A DNA stretch of 64,000 nucleotides. Origin: Chionoecetes opilio (Eukaryota > Arthropoda > Malacostraca > Decapoda > Majidae). Location: the NCBI GenBank assembly GCA_016584305.1, contig JACEEZ010006000.1, positions 69,501-133,500 of the forward strand, written 5' to 3'. The notes beneath the pieces were generated by a model. The model was given only the letters and a program-made list of their open reading frames with translations, searched no databases and was not told where the DNA came from. This document shows positions 35,083 through 48,811 of this stretch, in pieces. Each line of letters begins with the position of its first letter. Positions within the stretch are counted from its first letter, which is position 1. A program made the position numbers and the translations under genes.

Positions 35083-36410
35083 CTGAAGAAAAGAGAATAA
35101 TGTTATAGTCAATTTTTTTTATTATGGTCAAAATGCAGTAAGGAAGCCGCGCCCCCTGCCTCCCCTTCTATTCTACGGGGCAGCTGATTGGTGCATTCCT
35201 CGTATCATCACTACCAATCACAATATCTTCACTACTTAACAGCAGCGTGACCACTGCACAGAGCAATCTTCACTACAAAGGGTGACAAAATAAAAAATCC
35301 CTCTTATGATTTTTTCAATGAAACTCACCCACAACATCACAGAATTCTGCAAAGGATGCGAGGGGCAGCAGTTCTTCTTGGTACATGGAGAGCATCTTTG
35401 AGGAGGCTTCCACCAGAACTTGATCATTGTGACGCACAAACTCTGCCACGTTGACGCTCCATTCTCCATCACTGCTTGCCTTCTGTAAATATAACATGAC
35501 AAAAAAAACATATCAATTAAGTTTCAATTTTTTTGTTTGATTTCACACCATTTCGGGGGAGAAGAAATAACTTGTGATTTATGTGGGGCGGAAAAGGAGG
35601 ACTTAAAACATTTTCTGCTATGGTGCCCAGCCTACAGTAATGAAAGAAAGAAAAGTGTGAGGCTACAACAACCTTACCTAGAGGAGGAAGAGGATATAGT
35701 GGGGGAGTATTTGTTTGGAGAAGGGAATGTGGAAGAAACAAAAAGAACAATCAACAGTTTTTGGATGACCAGAGAAAATAAGAAGAAAGAAAAAGAAAGA
35801 AACTAATAAGATAGAATAAGAGAAGACAACTAATTAAAGACCCAGACAGCAAGAAGAAACACGTCAGGGAGTGCCGTTGAAAAAGGCCTGACTCCCGACC
35901 CACAACTGAACTGAACTGAACCATTTAATAATAGTTTTTAGATGAAATATATGGCAATAATACTGGTGGATACTAATACTATATCAAGAACCTACTTGGC
36001 ACATCTTAAGCCAATCAAACCCACCTTGAAGAACAGGTTGTAAATGCCGTCAACAAGAGCCCAAAATATTGCAGCATGTTTGTACACGGCCCAGTCCTTT
36101 GTGTCTTTATCCACCACCTTGTTGTTCTGGGGGGGGTGGGGGGAGATGGAGCGCGTGTGGGCCGCGGCCAGGAGCCGTTGCAGGTAGGTCACCTTGAGGG
36201 TTGCCCACTTAGTCGGGGAATACACAGCCAGGCCTAACACACCCATGTAGAACACTCCCTCCGCCTCGTAACCCACTTCAATCCACCGGTCTCGGTTGGC
36301 TTCATAGAAAGTGGACAGCTTTTTCTCTTCTCTACTTGCAGCACGAGTCCTACCAAAAGAACAAAATATATTAGCCAAATTGATGGTGCTCCTAAAATAT
36401 CTTTCACTTG

Positions 36411-36504
<94 letters not shown>

Positions 36505-37694
36505 AAATCTAATAACCTCTCATAAAACTTCATTGCGATATAATTTGTTAAGTATTACAGTAAAACCTCTCGTATTCGGACCCTCATTATTCGGACTTTG
36601 ACATTATTCGGACCTCCTCCGTTTTTTAAAGTTTTTTTTAGGGGTCGAAATTTCCTAGCTATACTATATTATACACCTAGATATTTTTTTTTTTTTTTTT
36701 TTTTTTTTTCATATCCCCCCATTATTCGGATCCTTGCATTACTCGGACCACTCCTTGGCCCAATTAGTCCGAATACGAGAGGTTTTACTGTACAAGCATT
36801 TATTTTTATCCGTGATTTATAGTGGAAAATTGGATTAAAGTCATGTGGAGCCCTGCTGTTGCCCGGCAGGCCTGGCTGGGTGTGGCTACTCACGTGTTGA
36901 TGACATAGACAGCCATGTGCAGGATGTAAGGGATTAAGTTCATGTTGGATTGCCGGCCGCCACCGCCACTGTCGTCACTGAAGGACTTCTCATTGGCAAA
37001 CCTCAGAAGCAGCAGTTTCAGGTCATGTAATGTTGAGGAGTAATTTATATCCCTGAAACAGATCATAGATAAGAATTTCAAAGCTGCTTTTTTTGAAATC
37101 TCACAAAATATTTTAGTTTCAGAATTATGACAAAAATATTAGCAAAGGAGATGAAAGCATGTTGCATTCATGGCTCTGAATAAGATAAGACATAGATACT
37201 GTTTCCTGCCCTGGCCTTAACTCCTTCACGCCCAGATCTTTCCTGGGCTATAAAAAATTGTATGTTGTCGAGTCATGAAATTACAAAATAACTGAATATG
37301 CCAAATTAGCTAGTGGACAAGGATACTAAACAAGTCATAGCTATAAAATATTGCTTATATTCACTAAAAATCGTCTAATGGCACCCAAATTACAATGGAA
37401 ATACGTTCTGGGCCTCAAGGGGTTAAATCCTATGCAACACAGCACCAACCTGTGAGTGGTGCTTTCCTGCAGGTAGGTGTTGTGGCGCGCCAGGCAGGAC
37501 GCAAACGCCGACTCGGGAACCTGTGGCCCCCAGAGTGGCAGCAGACCGTTGGCCCGGGTGTTGGCGTTGTGCAGGGCCGCGCTGTCCCACTCATCCCGCG
37601 CCCTCGACGACCTTTAATGGAGCCAAGACCTTAAGTATCAGTGCCTGTATTTGCATCTTCTTGGCCTCAGTATGAGACTTCTATGTGGGTGGGT

Positions 37695-37730
<36 letters not shown>

Positions 37731-38000
37731 CCCCACAAAGAACTGGCCAAGGGCAAAAACAAAAACGAAGTATAAAAAAATCTCGCTTAATTGCCAGGCC
37801 CTATAAAGAAGAAAGTAAGAGACTATAAAAAGGTGGGCCAATTTTTTAGTTCTGTCCCACTCATCCCACGCCCTCGACGACCTTCAAGTACAGCCAAGAC
37901 CATGAGTATCAGTGCCTGTGTTTGCATCTTCTAGGCAGACTGTATGAGACTTAATTTTTTTTTTTTTTTTTTTTTTACATCACAAAGGACTGGCCAAGGG

Positions 38001-38034
<34 letters not shown>

Positions 38035-38068
38035 GCTTCATTGCCATTCCCTATAAAGACTAAGAGAA

Positions 38069-38133
<65 letters not shown>

Positions 38134-40326
38134 GGGGGGGCAATTTAGTTTGATTTATAATTTTACTACAATAGCAAATCTACCCTTATGCGGCTTAAAT
38201 ATAAATGCATAAATAGCAGGACAGTCACTACATTGCAGTGGGTCGGCATTCCCTCACCTGACGGCTGCGAGGTGGCAGTCCACGTGCACCACATTGAAGT
38301 GAGACACCGTGCAGTAGCCCAGGGTCTTGTGGGGCTTATTTTCAAACTCCTCCACCACACAACGCTTGCTGAAGGTGTAAACAGCCAACACCTTCTGTGG
38401 CTGGCAACGGTATCCTTCTAAGCATATTGCACAAACCTGTGACGGGAATAACACAATCAACACTCAAGTATGCCTGTCATGTTATTATTCATCATAGCTA
38501 GTGGAGGCAAAGACCCTGCATATGCCTCCCTATGAACCTATACGTATATATAAACCCTATGAACCTATATATATGAACCCTATGAACCTATATATATGAA
38601 CCCTATGAAACTTATATATATGAACCCTATGAACCTATATATATGAACCCTATGAACCTATATATATGAACCCTATGAAACTTATATATATGAACCCTAT
38701 GAACCCTATGGCACACTATTCATGTCATACTTTACAAATAGTGATTCGTAAGAAGGAAATATTCATGTCCTCATACTGACCAAGCCTGACTCCTCGGCGA
38801 TCTCTCCCATTTTTGAGAGCAAAGTGGACTGTGAAGTGATCTGTTCCTTGTCGTTGGCTCTCAGTCCCAGACGACTCAGTTCTTTCTTCCTCGTCTCCAT
38901 GGCCAGGCGCTTCTTCTCCTGCCGGGTCTGCCGCCTCACTTCCTCCACCTGGTGAACAACCATCACAACCTTACAGCCACAAACTTCTTCATCATTACAG
39001 GTTGATGAATATTATGTAAAATCAATCATTAAGGATAGTGCTGAAGCCTCCAATCATGCCTCTCAACATTAGCCTCTATTTATATGAATACAAACATCCA
39101 ATGATTTACAAATTCCTATAACAATGTAAAAATGACATAATATACGTAGAGCAGAATCTCTCGTCAAACAGCCGAAGACAGGGAGGGCTGCCGTCAAGCA
39201 GGCAGGCCGGCACACATCACAGTACCTGGACGGCAATGCTCGGGTCGTCCCTCAGCGCCTCCAACAGGTTCTCGGCCACGGAGCCCACGTGCTCGTCGGA
39301 GGATATCTGTTCCAGGCGGTGGACGGCGGGGATGCAGGTGGCGGCCACGGCCTGCTGGGTGCCGCGGTGCTTGGTGGCCAGTCCTGAGCACACCAGGCTG
39401 ATTTTAATATATATTCAAACTATTCTAAACCTTATGAGCAACCCTAGTGTTTATTCCATATATAAATAAGATTGAGAGGGATTTTAGAGTAAACAAGCTA
39501 TTTTAAACTTAAACAATTTAGGTCTACATATAATGGTTATAATTGATGCAGTGTTAGGAAAAGGCTTCCTGTGAACTGTGACGATAATGTTGAAAAAATG
39601 ACACTACAGCTAAGTATTAATTATCCGACCTTGGGGGGACCGAAGGTAGGTCGGATAATTGGAATAGTCAGATGTTCGGATATCACAGTAACCATAAACG
39701 TAAGGACAAAATGGTATAGAACATAAAAGATGCAGCTCTTGAAGGCCGATCCAGTGGTATACACGAAAGTAAAATTCATGCATAAATAAAGCCACAAATC
39801 AATGTTTTCTAAAAAACTAAAAAAAACTAAAAAAAAGTAAAATAAATGGCCAAAACAAGACACAATGTGGTGGTGAAAAAAGTCGGTTGTTTGGACAAGT
39901 CGGATGTTTGGAGGTCGGATGTTGAAGAAATGACAGTATAAGAGACAGTAATAAGTGAGGGACACTATAAGAGTGAGAGGACCAAAGTATGCATGGATGA
40001 TGGGAATGGACAGATGGTAGTTCAAAATATTTCCTAAGGCAATTTTTTTCAAGGAGTTCTATATAAAATGTGTCAGACAGAACAGATCAATGACTGATGA
40101 CTTGTGACTCACCGGTCAGGAGTCTCAGAATGTACTTCAGCGACGGCCGCCCCAAAAACTCCTTCCACTCATCATTACAAACGACTAGAAGTTTCTTGCT
40201 GACAGGCATGTGGGTTTCAATGTAGGCAAGAGCATCCTGAAAGACAAGACAACGTAAAAAATGACGTGTCTTTGCCTGCTCAGGAAAAACAGCTAGATGA
40301 GAAAAAATTGACTACATATGGAGGGG

Positions 40327-40362
<36 letters not shown>

Positions 40363-40395
40363 AGGAAGTAAAAAAACAATATATATGACGGGGAG

Positions 40396-40432
<37 letters not shown>

Positions 40433-40458
40433 AGGAAGTTCACAATATATGACAGGGG

Positions 40459-40510
<52 letters not shown>

Positions 40511-43500
40511 ACCTTGACAATATTGGCCCTGATGATCATATCCTTGAGTTGGTTCCCGTTTTCATTGCGTTCAATTCCGTCACAGAACACACAGAAGGAC
40601 TCCATTTTAGCCGCGTCCTCCGGGGAGTGTTCCTCGTCAAACTTCTCAAAGTCCAACACGGGGCGGAAATGTCCCACCAACAATTCCATTTTCTCCTTGT
40701 GGCAGAACACTAGGAAGGGCAGCACGCGCATCAGCCGCTGCCGCACCTGACAAAGGAGGAGGAGGCTGAGTATATACAAAAATTGAACCTCTTATTTAAC
40801 CCTTGAGGCCCAACGCGTATTTTCCATTGTAATTTAGGTGCCATTAGACGATTTTTAGTGATATAAGTAATGTTTTATAGATATGACAAGTTTAGTATCC
40901 TTGTCCACTAGCTAATTTGGTATATTAAGTTAGTTTTCGTAATCCTATGGCTAACAATAGATGATTTTATATACCAAAGGAAAGATCTGGGGGTGAAGGG
41001 TTTAAACCGCAAAAAAATTAAACCTCTTATTTAAACCTCAAAAAAATTAAACCTCTTATTTAAACCTCCAAAAAATTAAACCTCTTATTTAAACCTCAAA
41101 AAAATAAACCTCTTATTTAAACCTCAAAAAAATTAAACCTCTTATTTAAACCTCAAAAAAATTAAACCTCTTATTTAAACCTCAAAAAAATTAAACCTCT
41201 TATTTAAACCTCAAAAAATTAAACCTCTTATTTAAACCTCAAAAAAATTAAACCTCTTATTTAAACCTCAAAAAAATTAAACCCACCCTTATTTAAACCT
41301 CAAAAAATATTAAACCACTTATTTAAAAAATCCCTTTAAAACTAAAAAATTTAAAACCACTTATTTAAACCTCAAAAAAATTAAACCTCTTATTTAAACC
41401 TCAAAAAAATTAAACCTCTTATTTAAACCTCAAAAAAATTAAACCACTTATTTAAACCTCAAAAAAATTAAACCACTTATTTAAACCTAAAAAAAACCTA
41501 CTCTTAAAAATCTGAGAGGAGTGCAAGCGAGACAATGCAAGACTTAGGTTACTACGACTTAAATCTTGTTCAGAGAGGAGTGACAAGACACCTCTCAAAC
41601 AAAAAATAGGCCCACTCCCTTTCTTTATTCTCTCACTGTCTTCTTTATAGGGACTGCCAACTGAGCGTGTTTTTTGTTTAGGGACTGGCAACTGAGCGTG
41701 TTTTTTGTTTAGGGACTGACAACTGAGCGTGTTTTTTGTTTAGGGACTGCCAACTGAGCGTGTTTTTTGTTTAGGGACTGGCAACTGAGTGTGTTTTTTG
41801 TTTAGGGACTGCCAACTGAGCGTGTTTTTTGTTTAGGGACTGCCAACTGAGCGTGTTTTTTGTTTAGGGACTGGCAACTGAGTGTGTTTTTTGTTTAGGG
41901 ACTGACAACTGAGCGTGTTTTTTGTTTAGGGACTGCCAACTGAGCGTGTTTTTTGTTTAGGGACTGCCCAACTGAGCGGTGTTTTTTGTTTAGGGACTGC
42001 CAACTGAGCGTGTTTTTTGTTTAGGGACTGCAACTGAGGTTTTTTTTGTTTAGGGACTGACCAACTGAGCGTTTTTTGTTTAGGATGCCAACTAGCGTGT
42101 TTTTTGTTTAGGGACTGCCAACTGAGCGTGTTTTTTGTTTAGGGACTGCCAACTGAGCGTGTTTTTTGTTTAGGGACTGCCAACCCGAGCGTGTTTTTTG
42201 TTTAGGGACTGCCAAACTGAGCGTGTTTTTTTGTTTAGGGACTGCCAACTGAGCGTGTTTTTTGTTTAGGGACTGCCAACTGAGCGTGTTTTTTGTTTAG
42301 GGACTGCCAACTGAGCGTGTTTTTTGTTTAGGGACTGCCAACTGAGCGTGTTTTTTGTTTAGGGACTGCCAACTGAGCGTGTTTTTTGTTTAGGACTGAA
42401 ACTGAGCGTGTTTTTGTTTAGGGACTGAAACTGAGCGTGTTTTTGTTTAGGGACTGCCAACTGAGCGTGTTTTTTGTTTAGGGACTGCAACTGAGCGTGT
42501 TTTTTTGTTTAGGGACTGGCAACTGAGCGTGTTTTTTGTTTAGGGACTGGGCAACTGAGCGTTTTTTTTTTGTTTAGGGACTGGCAACTGAGCGTGTTTT
42601 TTGTTTAGGGACTGACAACCTGAGCGTGTTTTTTTTTTAGGGACTGGCAACTGAGCGTGTTTTTGTTTAGGGACTGGGAACTGAGCGTGTTTTTGTTTAG
42701 GGACTGACAACTGAGCGTGTTTTTTGTTTAGAGACTGGCAACTGAGCGTGTTTTTTGTTTAGGGACTGACAACTGAGCGTTTTTTTTTGTTTAGGGACTG
42801 GCAACTGAGCGTGTTTTTTGTTTAGGGACTGGCAACTGAGCGTGTTTTTTGTTTAGGGACTGGCAAACTGAGGGGTGTTTTTTGTTTAGGGACTGACAAC
42901 TGAGCGTTTTTTTTGTTTAGGGACTGCCAACTGAGCGGTTTTTTGTTTAGGGACTGCCAAACTGAGCGTGTTTTTTTTTTTAGGGACTGCAAACTGAGCG
43001 TGTTTTTTGTTTAGGGACTGCCACTGAGCGTGTTTTTTGTTTAGGGACTGCCAACTGAGCGTGGTTTTTTGTTTAGGGAACTGCCAACTGAGCGTGTTTT
43101 TGTTTAGGGACTGCCAACTGAGCGTGTTTTTGTTTAGGGACTGGCAACTGAGCGTGTTTTTTGTTTAGGGACTGCCAACTGAGCGTGTTTTTGTGTTAGG
43201 GACTGGCAAACTGAGCGTGTTTTTTGTTTTTGGGACTGCCAACTGAGCGTGTTTTTTTTAGGGACTGGCAACTGAGCGTTTTTTTGTTTAGGGACTGGCA
43301 AACTGAGCGTTTTTTGTTTAGGGCTGCCAACGAGCGTGTTTTTTGTTAGGGACTGCCAACTGAGCGTGTTTTTTTTGTTTAGGGACTGCAACTGAGCGTG
43401 TTTTTTTGTTTAGGGACTGCCAAACTGAGCGTGTTTTTTGTTTAGGGACTGGCCAACTGAGCGTGTTTTTGTTTAGGGACTGCCAACTGAGCGTGTTTTT

Positions 43501-46500
43501 GTTTAGGGAATGGCAACTGAGCGGTTTTTTGTTTAGGATGGACTGGGCGTTGTTTTTTGTTTAGGGACTGGCAAGAGCGGTGTTTTTTTTTTTTAGGGAC
43601 TGGCAACTGAGCGTGGTTTTTTTGGGTGGATTACTTTTTTTGTTTAGGACTGACCTAGCTTTTGTTTATGCAATGACTTTTTTTTGTTAGACTGCAAACT
43701 GGATGGACTGTTTTTGTTTTAGGGATGCACTGAGCGTGTTGTTTTGTTTAGGGGCTGCACTAGCGTGTTTTTTGTTTAGGACTGCAACTGAGCGTTGGTT
43801 AGAGGGCTCGGCACACTGAGCCGTGGTTTGTTTAGGGTGGGCCTGCGTGTTTATTGTGTAGGGGCGCCGACTGGACGTGTTTTTATTAAGACTGGCAACC
43901 CGACGGTTTTGTTTAGGACTGGCACTACTGAGCGTGTTTCTAGTTAGGGACTGGCAACTGAGCTGTTTTTTTTAGGACGACAACGACGTTTTTTTTAGGA
44001 CCAACACTTTTTTAGTTTGGACTGCCAACTACTGTTTTTAGTTAGACTGCATAGCGTGTTTTTAGTTTGACTGCCAATGATTTTTTTGTTAGGGACTGCC
44101 AACTAGCGTGTTTTAGTTTAGGGCCATACGTGTTTGTTTAGGGACTGCCAACTGAGCGTGTTTTTAGTTTAGGGACTGCCAAAATGGCGTGTTTTTAGTT
44201 TAGGGACTGCCAACTGAGCGTGTTTTTTGTGATCTCTTTTTTTTGTCCTTGGCCAGTCCTTTGTGATGTATTAAATATATTTTTTTTTTAAATAATAAAC
44301 ACTAGATTGAATGATTGGTATATATTTGTGGTTACCTATTTTTTTTGACCTATTTTGACCATCCTTTACCCTGACCCCTCTGCTGACCTCTGTCCCAGAC
44401 TTACACCGGCCCTGGGACTGGCCCCATCTGGGTCCGATCATAGTTGATCATAGTTGCCCTTGGCCAGTCCTTTGTGATGTATTAAATATATTTTTTTTTT
44501 AAATAATAAACACTAGATTGAATGATTGGTATATATTTGTGGTTACCTATTTTGTTGACCTATTTTGACCTATCCTTTACCATGACCTCTGCATGACCTC
44601 TGTCCGAGACTCTCAACGGGGGCCCCGCCATGTGCCCATCCCTAGGGGTTTTCTGTGTGTGTTGTGTGCGGCCTGGGGACCCCCGCGGGTTAATTAATGA
44701 ATGCCTCACCTGAGCGTTGGTTCGGGAGGACGTCGCCACATAGTTGAGCAGCAGGTGGATGTCCTCTAGGGTGCCGCAGGTCTCCACAAACTCCGTGTAG
44801 GACGCAGCGGGCATGGACGACGCTTCCACCAACACTGCCTCCAACACCTGTACAGAGTCATAAAACCTGTGTTACTTATCATGTTACAGCCAAATTCCCA
44901 ACATCCGACCTCCAAACATCCGACTTGTCCAAACAACCGACTCTTTTCACCACCACATTGTGTCTTGTTTTGGCCATTTATTTTACTTCGTTTGTTTTAG
45001 TTTTGAGAAAATATTGATTTGTGGCTTTATTTATGCATGAATTTTACTTTCGCGTCTACCACTGGATCGGCCTTCAAGAGCTGCATCTTTTATGTTCTAT
45101 ACCATTTTGTCCTTACATTTATGGTTACTGTGATATCCGAAGATCCGACTATTCCAATTATCCAACTACCTTCGGTCCCCCAAGGTCGGATAATTAATAC
45201 TTAGCTGTACTTCTCTATCCCAGCATTGCCTTGGACAGTAAACACTCTCATCTAACCCTAATCTAACTCCCTCTAGTTTACTGTACCAATAGTGAAGAGG
45301 AACCTTGGAAAACCATCAGTGCTCCATCAGTTATCATTCATAGTGAGTTCCAGGAGCTAGGTTGATTTTAGAAAACCAGTCGTTAATTGAAAAAAATCTA
45401 ATTGATACTGTAAATTTGAACTTGGTTATTTCCTATTTTCTTGGATACTATCACCACAAAAATTCAGACATAGCAGTTTGTCCTATGTTTCTGTGATACA
45501 TGAGGTTGAAGATGGGGCAAGGAATGCTATCTCACTGAACTAAATCTCCCCAAACAAGATCTCTACATTACTCTGTGAATCAAAATTATGTGGTGGTGGT
45601 AGTAATGAAAAACAATCCTCAGAACTGTCCTGTAAACAAGCACTGCCTTCCAAGTTTCATCCCTCATAGTCACTGTATTGAGTATCTGTGTGCCTTCCTT
45701 ACCTGGAGGAGCTGCTCTGTGAGGGAGGCGCCACCCGGGGGTCCGGCCACCACCTCCGGCTCGGCTGCCAGGCACTGCTTCAGGGTGTGCAGCAGGGTGG
45801 CGATGGCGTTGAGGGACGGCACCATCAGACGCTCCCGGTTGACTCGTACCTGTGGGTTTAAGTTTATCAGTGTTGTTTGAGTGTTGGTGATGAGTGGCTG
45901 TGTGTTGTCCAGAGGGTTGAATTTATTGGTGTCGCTTGAGTGTTGGTGATGAGTGGCTGTGTGTTTTCCTGAGGGTTTGAGTTTATTGGTGTTGTTTGAG
46001 TGTTGGTGATGAGTGGCTGTATGTTTTCCTGAGTGTTTGTGTTTATTAGTGTTGTTTGAGTGTTGGTGATGAGTGGCTGTATGTTTTCCTGAGGGTTTGT
46101 GTTTATTAGTGTTGTTTGAGTGTTGGTGATGAGTGGCTGTGTTTTCCTGAGGGTTTAAGTTTATCAGTGTTGTTTGAGTGTTGGTGATGAGTGGCTGTGT
46201 GTTTTCCTGAGGGTTTAAGTTTATCAGTGTTGTTTGAGTGTTGGTGATGAGTGGCTGTGTGTTTTCCAGAGGGTTTGTGTTTATTAGTGTCGTTTGAGTG
46301 CTGATGATGACTGGGTGTGTGCTTTCCAGACATTATGAGTGCATAAGAAGAGTACAGAGCTCTGATGTCAGCCTCACCTTGAAACAATACTGGAACAGTT
46401 TCAGTAACACGGTGACCAAGGGCCGAGCACAGGATAAGTCACTGATCCTCTGGAGGCATTCGAGCATTACCTGGAAAATATAAATAATTGGAGATACAGT

Positions 46501-48780
46501 GCCACAAGAGCAGTGCTTTATATACAGGTTGAAGTTCCCAAACTCGGCAACACCCAAAACTCGGCTATGGTTCCGGATTTTCCAAAACACGGCAGAACAC
46601 CCAAAACCCGGCGCGTAGTTGCCGGGTCGGTCGCTAGGTGCCACCACACTAGGCCGCTTGGTTTCTCCCGCCGATTTGTTTGTTGTTATTGTTCAGTGGT
46701 GTTGTGACTGTAGAGTTGTGTACACTGTTATTTTGTGTACTTCTACAGGTCTGTTATTGGTATTATGGCTCCCAAACATCTAGAATCCAAATAATTTTTT
46801 CCTGTGATTTTTTTCATGTGATTTTCATGCTTTTTTCCCCCTTAATATATCTACGTTCTAAAAGTCGGAAAATTCCATTACTCGGCTCGGCGCTGGTCCC
46901 GAGGTTGCCGAGTTTGGGAACTTCAACCTGTATTATAAGTTGTGTCCGTGAATAGCACACTCCACGGTACAGGACTGCCCACTGAAGACATGAATAAATG
47001 AAAATATATATCTTAAAAATATTATCTTAAAAATATATGTGGAGCAAGGCCTGTTGTTAAGGTCATTATGGCCTTAACAGCTACAGCCTTGCCCAGCCTT
47101 GCTTTACCAGACATGCGGCACAAAGATAACTACTCAGCCATCCTGTAATTAATAGTCTGGATAAAAAAAAAATATATATTTACCCACAACCATGGCCACC
47201 CACACATCACTATTGCCAGCACACCCAACTACTTTCCAAAAGTTATCTCCTTTCTTCAGTAATTCTAAAGTGAACTTGCTCACTTTACTTCTCAATCCAC
47301 ACTTTTCCCTGAAGCTCTTAATACCTCACTCTTATCAATATCCTAAAAAAATAGTGTGTACTTAAGAGATAATATCAAGCCTTTTGATATTTCTAAGCTG
47401 AAGTTCTTCCAGCCTTTTGATGTTTCTAAGCTGAAATTCTACAAGCCTTTTGAATGTTTCTAAGCTGAAATTCTACAAGCCTTTTGATGTTTCTAAGCTG
47501 AAATTCTACAAGCCTTTTGATGTTTCTAAGCTGAAATTCTACAAGCCTTTTAATGTTTCTAAGCTGAAATTCTACAAGCCTTTTGATGTTTCTAAGCTGA
47601 AATTCTACAAGCCTTTTGATATTCATAAGTTGCAATTCTACAAGCCTTTTAATGTTTGCCAGCTAGTGTTTATCCCCACACTCACCTGCCATCACACTTC
47701 CAGGTCTCCCCTCAAGGTCTCACACAACCCTCGGCTCCCGAACCCTATGGTTCATTATCCGATGTCATCACTCTCTGTTTGCTTCTTGTCCAAGAGTTTC
47801 TACAAATCCTCTCGTGCGTCCAACTGAGAAAGTTATAGTATGGTTAAACCACCAGGCATGAGGTCACTCTCATTGTTATAGTGAGAACCAAACTTCTTGT
47901 AAACCTGTGGAGAAATATTGTTCTTACATACATTTTCATATTTACATATCAGTCACATTTCATTGATGCAAATATCAGAGAAAAAACTGTTTAATAGTAT
48001 GGAAAATTGAAAACGCTTGAGGAGTGGCTAGAGAGTGGCAGGACATGAGGAGATCACATGGGTATTATGGCTATAGTTGAGAACCAAACTTTCTTGTAAA
48101 CCTGTTGAGAAGAATATTTATTCTTTCATAAATTTTCTCATTTACATATCAGTCACATTTCATTGATGCAAATACCAGAGAAGAAACTGTTTTATAATGA
48201 GGAAAATTAAAACGCTTGAGGAGTTGCTAGAGCGGGCAGGATATGAGAAGGGCACATGGGTATTAGGGTTAGTCTCCTGTCTGTTAGGGTGAAATAAATT
48301 CTATAATAAATAATAAATAATAATCTGTTATGGTTATAGTTTGGAAAAAAAGATTGAGAATATCACCTCCTTGACGGGAAGATCTAGCGATATGATCTTG
48401 TTGCAGACGAGCAGCTCCATGCCGCTGTCGTCCTCCAGCAGGGCCACCAGCTCACAGTCCTGGCAGATCTTGTTCTTGACGTCCCGCATGAGGGGCCCCA
48501 AGCCAGAGTCCATGCTGCTATAGGGGTTGCCCACCATACGCCCCTGCAAAGAACCTCCACTTAGATAACCATACAGTAAAACCTCTCGTATTCGGACCCT
48601 CATTATTCGGACTTTGACATCATTCGGACCTCTTTTTTTTTTTTTTTTCTTTAAGGGGTCGAAATTTCCTAGCTATACTATATACACCTAGAATTTTTTA
48701 TTTTTTATTTATTTATTTATTTATATATATATATTTTTTTTAGGGGTCGAAATTTCCTAGCTATACTATAAACACCTAGA

Positions 48781-48811
<31 letters not shown>

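Noticed and set aside
36311..36601. Arg/Glu-repeat open frame
   Set aside because: Translation of a GA microsatellite.
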